Below are positions 52,865 through 61,962 of a stretch of 64,000 nucleotides of DNA, piece by piece. Below the pieces are notes generated by a model. It was given only the letters and a program-made list of their open reading frames with translations, was not told where the DNA came from and made no database searches. The stretch comes from Nocardioides potassii. Lineage in GTDB: Bacteria; Actinomycetota; Actinomycetes; Propionibacteriales; Nocardioidaceae. Position numbers and translations under genes: made by a program. Location: the NCBI RefSeq assembly GCF_021648885.1, contig NZ_JAKJHZ010000005.1:620001-684000 (forward strand), given 5' to 3'. Within the stretch, counting starts at the first letter, position 1; every line of letters begins with the position of its first letter.

Positions 52865-54576
52865 CAGACCGTCACCGGCTCCCCGCGCAGCAGCGCCTCG
52901 TCGGCGCGCGCGACCCAGGCGGCGAACCGCTCGCCGTCGGTGCGGTCCGCGAGGTAGGCCGAGACGACGGCCGAGACGTAGTCGTCGAGGCCGGCGCTGG
53001 TGACCTTGTGGGCCCGCAGCTTGCGACCGAAGTTCGCGCCGAGGGCCAGACCACCGCCGAGGTGCACCTGGAAGCCCTCGACCTGGTTGCCGTCGTCGTC
53101 CATGACCAGCTGGCCCTTGAGGCCGATGTCGGCGACCTGCGTGCGGGCGCAGGCGTTGGGGCAGCCGTTGACGTTGACCGAGATGTCGGTGTCGAGGTCG
53201 GGGAAGCGCTTCTCGAGCTCGGTCACCAGGCGGCGCGCGCGCTCCTTGGTGTCGACGATCGCGAGCTTGCAGAACTCGATGCCCGTGCAGGCCATCGTCG
53301 AGCGCCGCCAGTTGCTGGGCCGCGCAGTGAGCCCGATCGTCTCGAGGTCGTCGGCGAGGGCTTCGGTGCGGTCGGCCGGGACGCCGATGACCACGAGCTT
53401 CTGGTACGCCGTCAGGCGGGCGCCACGGGCGCCGTACGCGTCGACGAGGTCACCGAGCGCGCTCAGCGTGGTGCCGTCGATGCGGCCGACGACGGGAGCG
53501 GCGCCGACGTAGAACCGGCCGTCCTTCTGCTCGTGGATGCCGATGTGGTCGCCCTGGGAGACGGGCACAGCGGGGGACGGGTTGTCGACGAGCGTGCGGT
53601 GGAGGTACTCGTTCTCCAGCACCTCGCGGAACTTCTCCTTGCCCCAGTCGGCGAGCAGGAACTTCAGGCGCGCCTTGGACCGCAGCCGCCGGTAGCCGTA
53701 GTCGCGGAAGATCCCGGCGACGCCCTCCCAGGCGTCCGCGACCTGGTCGAGCGGGATCCACACGCCGAGCTTGTGGGCGAGCATCGGGTTGGTCGACAGG
53801 CCGCCGCCGACCCAGAGGTCGAAGCCCGGGCCGTGCTCGGGGTGCACCGTGCCGACGAAGGACACGTCGTTGACCTCGGGGGCGACGTCGTGGCTCGGGT
53901 GCCCGGTCAGCGCGGTCTTGAACTTGCGCGGCAGGTTGGAGAAGTCCGGGTTGCCGAGCACGCGCCGCTTGATCTCGTCGAGCGCCTCGGTGCCGTCGAT
54001 GATCTCGTCCTTGGCGATCCCGGCGACGGGGGAGCCGAGGAACGGTCGCGGGCTGTCGCCGCACGCCTCGAGCGTGGTCAGGCCGACGGACTCGAGCCGC
54101 TCCCAGATGGCAGGGACGCTCTCGATCTCGATCCAGTGGTACTGGATGTTGTTGCGGTCGGTGATGTCCGCGGTGTTGCGGGCGTACGTCGTCGACAGCT
54201 CGCCGAGCGCGCGCAGCGCCTCGCCGTCGAGGACCTGTCCGTCGGTGCGCACGCGCATCATGAAGAAGCGGTCGTCGAGCTCCTCCTCCTCGAGCTGCGC
54301 GGTCTTGCCGCCGTCGAAGCCCGGGGCGCGCTGCGTGTAGAGACCCATCCAGCGGAAGCGGCCGCGCAGGTCGGCGGGGTCGATCGAGTCGAAGCCGCGG
54401 CGCGAGTAGGTGTAGAGGATGCGGTCCCGCACGTGCAGCGGGTCGTCGTCCTTCTTGGACTGCTCGTTCTTGTTGAGCGGCTCGGTGTAGCCGAGCGCCC
54501 ACTGACCCTCCGCGCGCTTGGGGCGCGGGATCTCGGTGTTCTGGGCAGCCGTGGGCTTGAACCGGAGGTCGGGCAT
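52864..54576 (-). CDS. Ferredoxin-type nitrite/sulfite reductase
   Basis: A 570-residue siroheme and 4Fe-4S enzyme; in this operon it should reduce sulfite to sulfide with six electrons from ferredoxin. Cluster ligands are in ACTGIEFCKLA and NGCPNACARTQ (C-x5-C and C-x3-C). YHWIEIESVP, GDSPRPFLGSPVAG and LPRKFKTALTGHPSHD hold substrate and siroheme contacts. It starts at ATG 54576; the long leader before it holds a small peptide gene. Confidence 0.94.
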   Translation of the reverse strand: MPDLRFKPTAAQNTEIPRPKRAEGQWALGYTEPLNKNEQSKKDDDPLHVRDRILYTYSRRGFDSIDPADLRGRFRWMGLYTQRAPGFDGGKTAQLEEEELDDRFFMMRVRTDGQVLDGEALRALGELSTTYARNTADITDRNNIQYHWIEIESVPAIWERLESVGLTTLEACGDSPRPFLGSPVAGIAKDEIIDGTEALDEIKRRVLGNPDFSNLPRKFKTALTGHPSHDVAPEVNDVSFVGTVHPEHGPGFDLWVGGGLSTNPMLAHKLGVWIPLDQVADAWEGVAGIFRDYGYRRLRSKARLKFLLADWGKEKFREVLENEYLHRTLVDNPSPAVPVSQGDHIGIHEQKDGRFYVGAAPVVGRIDGTTLSALGDLVDAYGARGARLTAYQKLVVIGVPADRTEALADDLETIGLTARPSNWRRSTMACTGIEFCKLAIVDTKERARRLVTELEKRFPDLDTDISVNVNGCPNACARTQVADIGLKGQLVMDDDGNQVEGFQVHLGGGLALGANFGRKLRAHKVTSAGLDDYVSAVVSAYLADRTDGERFAAWVARADEALLRGEPVTV

Positions 54577-54652
54577 GGTCAGGAAGTTCCTGTTCGCTGA
54601 GGAGTGCCGCGCGCGTCGTTGAGCGCGGAGAGGAGGTCTTCGGGGCGGCGGT

Positions 54653-54742
54653 TCAGCGATGCCAACAGGTCGCGCTGCCCACGCGCATGAGGTCGACGTG
54701 ACGTCGAACCACCAGGTGCGTGTGGGTGAAGGCGGTGACCAT
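54653..54742 (-). CDS. Cysteine-type leader peptide of the sulfite reductase operon
   Basis: A 29-codon frame from ATG 54742 contains VVRRHVDLMRVGSATCWHR and then stops. RRHVDL.RV.SA.C is the pattern of the putative leader peptides found before sulfur-metabolism genes in actinobacteria. The cysteine near the end suggests that ribosome stalling reports cysteinyl-tRNA levels and controls the downstream genes. A shorter reading from ATG 54688 (11 codons) is possible. GAGACT seven bases before 54742 fits a leaderless transcript starting at this peptide. Confidence 0.75.
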   Translation of the reverse strand: MVTAFTHTHLVVRRHVDLMRVGSATCWHR

Positions 54743-54749
54743 GTCAAGA

Positions 54750-54792
54750 AGTCTCAGGGAATGGACACCCGTTCCACAAGACGAAATCTCGT
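54750..54792 (-). promoter_or_regulatory. Candidate promoter and palindrome before the sulfur operon
   Basis: On the minus strand, GAGACT (54750-54755) could be a -10 seven bases before the leader peptide start. Just upstream, 54781-54792 reads ACGAAATCTCGT, an inverted repeat of ACGA/TCGT half-sites that may bind a sulfur regulator. No exact known operator was recognised. Confidence 0.35.
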
Positions 54793-54944
54793 ATCATGGG
54801 ACGGCGCTCCACGATGTGAGATCGACGGTCGGGAGCAGGCGGGTGGACGGTCACGGATGCGGTCCAGGTCACACCGGATCCCGGGTGCGGGACGGCGTAC
54901 GTCCACTCCCCGCACGTCGCCGACAGCCGACCACGGCGTGGCTC

Positions 54945-54957
54945 TAGTCTGGGCGCC
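54945..54957 (+). promoter_or_regulatory. Leaderless promoter before glyA
   Basis: TAGTCT at 54945-54950, then seven bases and ATG 54958. Confidence 0.5.
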
Positions 54958-56394
54958 ATGACGGACTCCCTCATCAGCAGCGCGTACTCCCAGGCACTCG
55001 AGGTCATCGCGTCGGTGGAGCCGCGCATCGCCGAGGCGACGCGCCAGGAGCTCGCCGACCAGCGGGGCTCGCTCAAGCTGATCGCGTCGGAGAACTACGC
55101 CTCGCCGGCGGTCCTGATGACGATGGGCACCTGGTTCAGCGACAAGTACGCCGAGGGCACCGTCGGTCACCGCTTCTACGCCGGCTGCCAGAACGTCGAC
55201 ACGGTCGAGGCGCTCGCGGCCGAGCACGCGCGTGAGCTGTTCGGCGCGCAGTACGCCTACGTCCAGCCGCACTCCGGCATCGACGCGAACCTCGTCGCCT
55301 TCTGGTCGATCCTGGCCAACAGGGTCGAGTCGCCGTACCTGCAGAAGATGCAGGCCAAGAACGTCAACGAGCTGACCGAGGCCGACTGGGAGACGCTGCG
55401 CCACGAGCTCGGCAACCAGCGCCTGCTCGGCATGTCGCTCGACGCCGGCGGCCACCTCACGCACGGCTTCCGTCCCAACATCAGCGGCAAGATGTTCCAC
55501 CAGCAGCAGTACGGCACCGACCCGGAGACGCAGCTGCTCGACTACGACGCCGTCGCTGCCAAGGCGCGCGAGTTCAAGCCGCTCGTGATGGTGGCCGGCT
55601 ACTCGGCCTACCCCCGCCGGGTGAACTTCGCCAAGATGCGCGAGATCGCCGACGAGGTCGGCGCCACGCTGATGGTCGACATGGCGCACTTCGCCGGCCT
55701 GGTCGCGGGCAAGGTGTTCACCGGTGACGAGGACCCGGTGCCGCACGCCCACATCGTCACCACGACCACCCACAAGTCGCTGCGCGGCCCGCGCGGCGGC
55801 ATGGTGCTGGCCCAGGAGGAGTTCGCCGCCGACGTCGACCGCGGTTGCCCGATGGTGCTCGGCGGCCCGCTGTCGCACGTGATGGCGGCCAAGGCGGTCG
55901 CGTTCGCCGAGGCCCGCCAGCCGTCCTTCCAGGCCTATGCCCAGAAGGTCGCCGACAACGCCAAGTCGCTGGCCGAGGGCTTCCTCACCCGCGGCGCGAC
56001 GCTCGTGACCGGGGGCACGGACAACCACATCGTGCTGCTCGACGTGTCGTCCTTCGGACTGACCGGCCGCCAGGCGGAGTCGGCGCTGCTCGACGCTGGC
56101 GTGGTGACCAACCGCAACTCCGTCCCGGCCGACCCCAACGGCGCCTGGTACACCTCCGGCGTCCGGCTCGGCACCCCCGCGCTCACCACCCGCGGCTTCG
56201 GCCACGACGAGTTCGACACGGTGGCCGAGCTGATCGTCGACGTGCTCATCAACACCACGCCGGGCACGACCAAGGCCGGCGACCCGAGCAAGGCGTCGTA
56301 CGTCGTGGGCGACGGCGTCGCGGACCGCGTGACGAAGCAGTCCGCCGAGATGCTCGACAAGCACCCGCTCTACCCCGGTCTCGTCCTCAGCTGA
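54958..56394 (+). CDS. glyA: Serine hydroxymethyltransferase
   Basis: A 478-residue PLP enzyme that interconverts serine and glycine with tetrahydrofolate. [19 protein letters not shown], the [15 protein letters not shown] loop, [14 protein letters not shown] and the PLP lysine in [15 protein letters not shown] are intact. It is longer than the usual 420 residues: there is an insert around residues 125-185 ([19 protein letters not shown] onward), known from a subgroup of actinobacterial SHMTs. Being divergent from the cysteine operon fits supply of serine for cysteine. Confidence 0.94.
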   Translation: MTDSLISSAYSQALEVIASVEPRIAEATRQELADQRGSLKLIASENYASPAVLMTMGTWFSDKYAEGTVGHRFYAGCQNVDTVEALAAEHARELFGAQYAYVQPHSGIDANLVAFWSILANRVESPYLQKMQAKNVNELTEADWETLRHELGNQRLLGMSLDAGGHLTHGFRPNISGKMFHQQQYGTDPETQLLDYDAVAAKAREFKPLVMVAGYSAYPRRVNFAKMREIADEVGATLMVDMAHFAGLVAGKVFTGDEDPVPHAHIVTTTTHKSLRGPRGGMVLAQEEFAADVDRGCPMVLGGPLSHVMAAKAVAFAEARQPSFQAYAQKVADNAKSLAEGFLTRGATLVTGGTDNHIVLLDVSSFGLTGRQAESALLDAGVVTNRNSVPADPNGAWYTSGVRLGTPALTTRGFGHDEFDTVAELIVDVLINTTPGTTKAGDPSKASYVVGDGVADRVTKQSAEMLDKHPLYPGLVLS

Positions 56395-56398
56395 CCCC

Positions 56399-57023
56399 TC
56401 ACGGCGTCGGGAACCGGACGTGGGCCGGGTCGATGTTGACCTGCCAGCTGAGGTAGCCGAGGACGATCCACACGCTGAAGTGGGCCACACCCACGATGGC
56501 GGCACCGATCGCGGTGGGCCACGTCCCCGTCGGTCACAGCACGAACGCCGTCACGCCAGCGGCGACGAGGGTGTTGACCACGACGATGAACATCGCCGAG
56601 CTGGCCAGGACCTGGCTCGCGCTACGGCGCCGTACCCCCATCGCGTACGTCTGGTCGATCCCAGGCTCGTCGTCGTGGAGGCCGGTGATGAAGTACGGCG
56701 CCAGCGTGGGGGTCGATGTCGATGTAGCCGGCGCGCAGGCGGTTCATCCCCTTGATGAACATGTAGTCCTCCTGGCTCGCGTTGTGCACGCGGAACGACG
56801 TCAGGGTGCCGGCGACGAGCAGCGTCAGGCCGAGCAGGATCGCGAGCAGCCGGAAGGTCCCGGAGAAGGACATCGCCGGACCCGCGAGCGCGAGGAACAG
56901 CAGGGACGCCGAGGTGAACATCAGGTGCGAGGCGATCCGGCCCATCACCTCGCTCCACGTCTGGCTGCGGACCGCGACGGACGGCAAGGGCGGGTCAGCC
57001 CGGGTCGGCACCGGTCCAGACAT
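56399..57023 (-). pseudogene. Four-span membrane protein gene with a frameshift and a stop
   Basis: The first half (SHLMFTSASLLFLALAGPA, LAILLGLTLLVAGTL, then NRLRAGYIDIDP) runs out of frame at a run of five G on the plus strand (56708-56712). Dropping one base continues it as TLAPYFITGLHDDEPGIDQT and then SSAMFIVVVNTLVAAGVTAF. A TGA at 56534-56536 follows, after which the same frame reads on through AIGAAIVGVAHFSVWIVLGY to a TGA at 56399. Two lesions in a coherent four-helix protein suggest decay, unless both are sequencing errors. The 5' end overlaps the response regulator's 3' end. Confidence 0.7.
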
Positions 57024-57702
57024 AGCCGACCTCGGGTCGCCCGGCGCCCTTGTAGCGCGGTGCCCGGGTCACCCGGCCCTCGTCGGCGAGGTGCTCGAGG
57101 TAGCGGCGTGCGGTGACGCGCGAGACGCCGACCTCCTCGGCAGCCTCGCCGGCCGACAGCCCCTCGGGACGGGCCCGGAGCGCGACCACGACCGCGCGCA
57201 GGGAGTCGAGGCTCATCCCCTTCGGCAGGGTGTCGCCCGTCGGGCGTGCCCGCAGGGCGCCGAAGAGCTGGTCCACGTCGTCCTGGACCACGTCGGCGGG
57301 GGAGCGCTCGAGCTGCGCGCGGAACTCGGCGTACTGCTCCAGCTTGCCCCGGAAGGCGGCGAAGGTGAACGGCTTGAGCAGGTACAGCACGACGCCCTGC
57401 GAGACGGCGCGCCGCACCACCTCGGTGTCGCGGGCGGAGGTCACCGCGATGACGTCCACCTGGCGCCCCTCGGCCCGCAGGCGCTGCAGCAGGCCGAGGC
57501 CGTGACCGTCGGGCAGGTGCATGTCGAGCAGGACCAGGTCGATCGCGTCATCGCGGGCGAGCAGTCGCACCGCGTCCCCGGCGGAGCGCGCCACCCCGGC
57601 CAGCTCGAAGCCGGGCACACGTCCGACGTAGGTCGCGTGCGCCTCGGCGGCGACCTCCTCGTCCTCGACGACGAGCACGCGGACGGCGGGTCGGGCGTTC
57701 AC
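56995..57702 (-). CDS. Response regulator (DcuR/CitB-type)
   Basis: A 235-residue regulator from a GTG. The receiver domain has VVEDEEVAAEA (acidic pocket), the phospho-acceptor Asp in LVLLDMHLPDGHG (about 57) and the lysine in YLLKPF (about 107). The C-terminal helix-turn-helix is in LSAGEAAEEVGVSRVTARRYLEHL, as in CitB/DcuR. The start overlaps the kinase stop by four bases. Its probable target is the dicarboxylate symporter gene on the other side of the kinase. Confidence 0.92.
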   Translation of the reverse strand: MNARPAVRVLVVEDEEVAAEAHATYVGRVPGFELAGVARSAGDAVRLLARDDAIDLVLLDMHLPDGHGLGLLQRLRAEGRQVDVIAVTSARDTEVVRRAVSQGVVLYLLKPFTFAAFRGKLEQYAEFRAQLERSPADVVQDDVDQLFGALRARPTGDTLPKGMSLDSLRAVVVALRARPEGLSAGEAAEEVGVSRVTARRYLEHLADEGRVTRAPRYKGAGRPEVGYVWTGADPG

Positions 57703-59306
57703 CGCGGCACCGCCCGCCCGGCCGGAGTGCGTACGCCGACCACGAACCGCGCACCGCCGAGCGGGGAGTCGGTGACCTCGAGCGTGCCGCCGTGACGCGA
57801 GACGACCTGGGAGACCATCGCCAGGCCGATGCCCCGTCCCTCCTGGGCCTTGCTCGACCAGCCGCGCTCCAGCACGTGGGCGCGGTCCTCGGGTGCGATG
57901 CCGGTGCCCGAGTCGTCGACCTCGACGTGCAGGGAGTCGGCGTCCCCCGCCAGGCTCACCCGGACGCGCTGCGGCGTGGTGGCCCGCGTCCCGGCGACGG
58001 CGTCGAAGGCGTTGTCGACCAGGTTGCCGACGAGGGTGACCAGGTCGCGCGGGTCGAGCGGGACCTCCGCGGGCAGGCTGCCCGTGACCTCGAGGTCGAT
58101 GCCGCGCTCGGCCGCCTGCGCGGTCTTGCCGAGCAGCAGCGCAGCCAGGACCGGCTCCTCGACGGCCGAGACCATCTCGTCGGCGAGGCCCTGCGCGACC
58201 TCGAGCTCGGACGTGGCGAACTCGACGGCCTGCTCGGCGCGGCCCATCTCGACCAGGGACACGATCGTGTGGAGGCGGTTGGCCGCCTCGTGGTTCTGCG
58301 CCCGGAGCGACTCGGTGAGACCGCGCACGAGGTCGAGCTCGCCGGTGACGGCCTGCAGCTCGGTGCGGTCGCGGACGGTGACGACGGCGCCGACCTCGGC
58401 CTGGTCCCAGTAGGCGGGCGAGGTGCTGAGGACGAGCACCTGCTGGCCGAGGACGTAGGTCTGGTCGGCCACGGTGGTACGGCGCTCGACGGCACTGACG
58501 AGCCCGGGCGGCAGGCCGAGCTCGTCGAGGGATCGGCCCTCGACGTCGTCCGGCAGCGCAAGGAGCCGGCGCGCCTCGTCGTTGACCAGCTCGACGCGTT
58601 GCTGGGAGTCGACGAGCAGCAGGCCCTCGCGCACCGCGCCGAGGACGGCCCGGTAGTACTCGTACATCCGGGTGATCTCGCGCTCGCCCATCCCGTGCGT
58701 CTGCCGTCTCAGGCGGCGGGAGATGAGCCACGCGCCGATGAGCCCGGCGAGCAGGGTGGCGCCCGCGGCAAGGCTGATCCGGGGGAGGTCGCCCACCAGC
58801 TGCCGGTCGAGCCGGTCGACCTTGATCCCCACTGCGACCAGCGCGACGACGTCACCGCCGTCGATGACGGGCACGACCGCGCGGACCGACGGCCCCAGCG
58901 TGCCGACGTACTCCTGGGTGAAGACCCTGCCCTGCGGGGCGCCGCCGAGGTCGCCGACGAACTTCTTGCCGATCTGGTCGGGGTCGGGGTGGGTGTAGCG
59001 GGTCCGGTCGGTGTCCATGATGACGACGAAGTCGGTGCCGGTGTCGCGCCGCACCTCCTCGGCAAACGGCAGCAGCCGCGCGGTCGGGTCGGCAGACTCG
59101 ACGCCGCGGCGCACGAAGGGGGAGTCGGCCACCGACCTGGCGACCGCCGTCGCCTGCGCCCGGGCGCTCTCGCGGGTGTCGCCTCGGGCGTCCCACGCGG
59201 CCAGCGCGACGGCCGTCACGACGAGCACCACGACCACCGCGACCTGCAGGAGCAGGATCTGCCGGGCGACGGGGCTCTCGCCCGGCTCGGCCGCCCGTCG
59301 TCGCAT
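57699..59306 (-). CDS. Sensor histidine kinase (DcuS/CitA-like)
   Basis: A 535-residue membrane kinase. TM1 lies at about 17-40 and TM2 at about 182-202, with an extracytoplasmic sensor domain of 140 residues between them (VVIMDTDRTRYTHPDPDQIGK is typical of citrate/C4-dicarboxylate sensors). A PAS domain follows (LLVDSQQRVELVNDEARRLL). The phospho-accepting histidine is in LRAQNHEAANRLHTI, and the ATPase has NLVDNAFDAV, DSGTGI and GRGIGLAMV. ATG 59306 is chosen over an upstream in-frame start. Confidence 0.92.
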   Translation of the reverse strand: MRRRAAEPGESPVARQILLLQVAVVVVLVVTAVALAAWDARGDTRESARAQATAVARSVADSPFVRRGVESADPTARLLPFAEEVRRDTGTDFVVIMDTDRTRYTHPDPDQIGKKFVGDLGGAPQGRVFTQEYVGTLGPSVRAVVPVIDGGDVVALVAVGIKVDRLDRQLVGDLPRISLAAGATLLAGLIGAWLISRRLRRQTHGMGEREITRMYEYYRAVLGAVREGLLLVDSQQRVELVNDEARRLLALPDDVEGRSLDELGLPPGLVSAVERRTTVADQTYVLGQQVLVLSTSPAYWDQAEVGAVVTVRDRTELQAVTGELDLVRGLTESLRAQNHEAANRLHTIVSLVEMGRAEQAVEFATSELEVAQGLADEMVSAVEEPVLAALLLGKTAQAAERGIDLEVTGSLPAEVPLDPRDLVTLVGNLVDNAFDAVAGTRATTPQRVRVSLAGDADSLHVEVDDSGTGIAPEDRAHVLERGWSSKAQEGRGIGLAMVSQVVSRHGGTLEVTDSPLGGARFVVGVRTPAGRAVPR

Positions 59307-59378
59307 GCGGACAGTGTGCCGCACCCCCACGGGCGTGGCACCCGCCCGCGGAGGGGCGTGAACTCAACGAACACAACG

Positions 59379-59392
59379 GTGACCGCCGTCAC
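59379..59392. promoter_or_regulatory. Candidate operator between kinase and symporter genes
   Basis: GTGAC and GTCAC half-sites separated by four bases (59379-59392) lie in the 158-base divergent gap. This could be the binding site of the response regulator. No known consensus was matched. Confidence 0.35.
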
Positions 59393-59464
59393 AAGTCCGC
59401 GCACGATGTGACGGCTGGCACACAGCCCAGCTCAACCCGGAGCAGCACCGGAGTCGGAGGAACC

Positions 59465-60829
59465 ATGAGCACAACCAGCCCGGAGGCGACGGTCAAGCGG
59501 GACCGTACGCACTATCTCTACATCGCCGTCATCGTCGCGGTGGTCCTCGGAGCCGTCGTCGGCCTCGTGTTCCCCGACTTCGCGGTGGGCCTGAAGTGGA
59601 TCGGTACGACGTTCGTCGCGCTGATCAAGATGATGATCCAGCCGGTCATCTTCTGCACGCTCGTCATCGGCGTCGGCTCCGTGCGCAGCGCGGCCAGCGT
59701 CGGCAAGGTCGGCGGGCTCGCCCTGGCCTACTTCCTGACAATGTCGACCGCGGCTCTCGCGATCGGCATGGTCGTCGGCAACCTGCTCGACCCGGGCAAG
59801 GGCCTCAACCTCTCCGACGACGTCGCCGGCGTCGGCAAGGAGCAGGCCGCGGCCGCGCACGGCTCCACGACCGAGTTCATCACCGGCATCGTCCCGGACT
59901 CGCTGCTCTCCTCGCTCACCTCCGGCGAGGTGCTCCAGACGCTCCTCGTCGCCCTGCTGGTCGGCTTCGCGCTTCAGGCGATGGGCCGCGCCGGCGAGCC
60001 GATCCTCATCGGCATCGGCCACCTCCAGCGCCTGGTCTTCCGCGTCCTTGCGATGATCATGTGGGCCGCCCCCGTCGGTGCCTTCGCGGCCATCGCGGCC
60101 GTCGTCGGCGAGACGGGCGTCGACGCGCTGAAGAGCCTGGCGACGATCATGATCGCCTTCTACATCACCTGCGCCGTGTTCGTCTTCGGCGTACTCGGCC
60201 TGCTCCTCAAGGTCGTGACGGGCGTCAACATCTTCCAGCTGTTCAAGTACCTCGGCCGCGAGTTCCTGCTGATCGTCTCCACCTCGTCGTCCGAGTCGGC
60301 CCTGCCCCGTCTGATCGCCAAGATGAACCACGCCGGCGTCGAGAAGACCACGGTCGGCGTCGTCGTGCCGACGGGCTACTCGTTCAACCTCGACGGCACC
60401 GCGATCTACCTGACGATGGCCTCGATCTTCATCGCCGACGCGCTCGACAAGCCGCTGAGCATCGGCGAGCAGGTCTCCCTCCTGCTGTTCATGATCATCG
60501 CCTCGAAGGGTGCCGCCGGCGTCACCGGCGCCGGCCTCGCGACCCTGGCCGGTGGCCTCTCGTCGCACCGCCCGGAGCTCCTCGACGGCGTCGGCCTCAT
60601 CGTCGGCATCGACCGGTTCATGTCCGAGGCCCGCGCGGTCACCAACTTCGCCGGCAACTCGGTCGCCACCCTCCTCATCGGGCACTGGACCCACACCACC
60701 GACTACGCCCAGCTCGAGCGGGTGCTGTCCGGTGAGGACCGCTTCGACGAGGCCACGATGGTCGACGACCACGACACCTCCCCGCCGCCCGCCTCCCCGG
60801 CCGAGGAGCTGACCCCGGCCACCCGCTGA
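59465..60829 (+). CDS. Dicarboxylate/cation symporter (DctA family)
   Basis: A 454-residue symporter of the DAACS family with eight membrane helices and two re-entrant loops. ISTSSSES-like serine-rich loop (VSTSSSESALPRLI), the GYSFNLDGTAIYLTMA motif and the GVTGAGLATLAGGL second hairpin are present. It imports C4-dicarboxylates with Na+ or H+. A strong GGAGGAA ribosome binding site precedes the ATG. The adjacent DcuS-like two-component system probably controls it. Confidence 0.92.
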   Translation: MSTTSPEATVKRDRTHYLYIAVIVAVVLGAVVGLVFPDFAVGLKWIGTTFVALIKMMIQPVIFCTLVIGVGSVRSAASVGKVGGLALAYFLTMSTAALAIGMVVGNLLDPGKGLNLSDDVAGVGKEQAAAAHGSTTEFITGIVPDSLLSSLTSGEVLQTLLVALLVGFALQAMGRAGEPILIGIGHLQRLVFRVLAMIMWAAPVGAFAAIAAVVGETGVDALKSLATIMIAFYITCAVFVFGVLGLLLKVVTGVNIFQLFKYLGREFLLIVSTSSSESALPRLIAKMNHAGVEKTTVGVVVPTGYSFNLDGTAIYLTMASIFIADALDKPLSIGEQVSLLLFMIIASKGAAGVTGAGLATLAGGLSSHRPELLDGVGLIVGIDRFMSEARAVTNFAGNSVATLLIGHWTHTTDYAQLERVLSGEDRFDEATMVDDHDTSPPPASPAEELTPATR

Positions 60830-60848
60830 CGCACCACGCACCACCCGG

Positions 60849-60877
60849 ACGCCCCGGACCCCTGCGGTCCGGGGCGT
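60849..60877 (+). terminator. Intrinsic-type hairpin after the symporter gene
   Basis: A perfect 12-bp stem (60849-60860 with 60866-60877) around a five-base loop, 20 bases after the stop codon, followed by TC rather than a long T-run. Confidence 0.8.
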
Positions 60878-60894
60878 TCGGCCTGCTCGGCAGC

Positions 60895-60975
60895 AGACAC
60901 GCAGGCATTGGTCGGTCGACCGGGAGGTGTCACACGGCGAAGGACGCTCAGGCGGCGACCAATACCTGCGTGTCT
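60895..60975. repeat. Hairpin repeat copy A
   Basis: A 20-base arm AGACACGCAGGCATTGGTCG (60895-60914) is inverted at 60956-60975 with one mismatch, around a 41-base spacer. The right arm overlaps the last codons of the AbiEi/DUF559 gene. The same arm sequence recurs at 61870-61889 and 61933-61952. Confidence 0.85.
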
Positions 60976-61816
60976 CCGCCGATCGCACGGACGAGCACCT
61001 CACGCACCCAGGCGGGACGAAACATCACGTCGTCCCACGTGAAGCGCAGGACCGTCCAGCCCTCCGCTGTGAGCAGGGTGTAGCGGCGGATGTCCTTGAG
61101 GAAGCCCTTGCGGTTCCCGTGCCACTCGTAGGACTCGCACTCGATCACCATGCGACGCTCGCGGTCGACGAGGTCAGGCTGCGCCCAGCAGTGGCGCGAC
61201 GAGATGATCACCTGCGGCTCGACGTCGAGCCCGGGGACGCTGTGCAGATCGCGCGCGTGACGGACTCGAACGCGTTGGCCGACAGGTCGGTCGCCCGTGC
61301 CGCCACCCGCTCTGCGTTGACCTGCCCGCGCCCGCGGACCAACGCGGCCGCCCGACGCAAGGTGGCGTGCTCACCATGGCGGAGCGCCGAGTCGGCGATC
61401 ACGAGCGCTTCGTCGTAGGGCAGCAGTCGGAGGCACTGCGTCAGGGTGAGCTCCCGGCTCGTTGCCTGCCCGGTGACGTCGTCCGGCGCGAGGTCGGCAC
61501 TGTGCAGGACGACCCTCGACCGGTAGCGCCGGGGGACGTTGCGGTTGCGGGGGACCAGGACGTGCGGCTTGCCCGGCACCGCCTTGACCTCCCAGCCATG
61601 GTGCAGGGCGGCGCTCGCGAGGCAGAGAACTCCGTTCATCGCGTGCGCCTGCGCCGCGGCTGCGTCGACGCCGGGCAATGTGTAGCGGCCCTGCCCGACG
61701 CGCACGACTGCCTGGGAAGCCAGTGCGCGGTCCACGTCGGAGCGCGAGGTCGCCTGGATCAGCGCGGCGCGGGTGCTGAGCCCGCCCATGCGCTCGATCG
61801 CGCCGACGACGTCCAT
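60948..61816 (-). pseudogene. AbiEi-like / DUF559 protein gene with a frameshift
   Basis: The N-terminal frame (from ATG 61816) gives a winged-helix AbiEi-like part: GGLSTRAALIQATSRSDVDR, VRVGQGRYTLPG and ASAALHHGW. It continues to ANAFESVTRAICTA, then runs to a stop at 61208. The other frame supplies EPQVIISSRHCWAQPDLVD and the DUF559 nuclease-like core MVIECESYEWHG to 60948. One missing base near 61230-61245 would restore VPGLDVEPQV. Intact relatives of about 290 residues are common in actinobacteria. The gene is either inactive or misread here. Confidence 0.8.
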
Positions 61817-61869
61817 GGGTCCAGCATGTGCGAACCGACCAGCGCCCCGCGTCGTTCATCCACAGACGG

Positions 61870-61952
61870 GAGACGCGCAGGCAATGGTCCGTCCGGATGA
61901 CCGGGCCCACGCTCAGCGAGCCGACGTACGTCGACCAATGCCTGCGCGTCTC
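61870..61952. repeat. Hairpin repeat copy B
   Basis: GAGACGCGCAGGCAATGGTC (61870-61889) is inverted at 61933-61952 with one mismatch, spacer 43 bases. It is the same repeat as copy A, with three differences over the arm, and lies just upstream of the AbiEi-like gene and downstream of glgA. Confidence 0.85.
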
Positions 61953-61962
61953 CGCAGGCGGG

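Noticed and set aside
54577..54660. Riboswitch (SAM type) before the sulfite reductase gene
   Set aside because: I could not find a conserved riboswitch core; the leader peptide explains the long leader better.
56700..56720. Programmed frameshift at the run of five G in the membrane protein gene
   Set aside because: A second lesion (TGA at 56534-56536) follows downstream, and no stimulatory structure or conserved slippery site was recognised.
60895..61952. Hairpin arms considered as a two-unit CRISPR array
   Set aside because: The arms are in inverted pairs, not direct repeats with uniform spacers, and a gene lies between the pairs.
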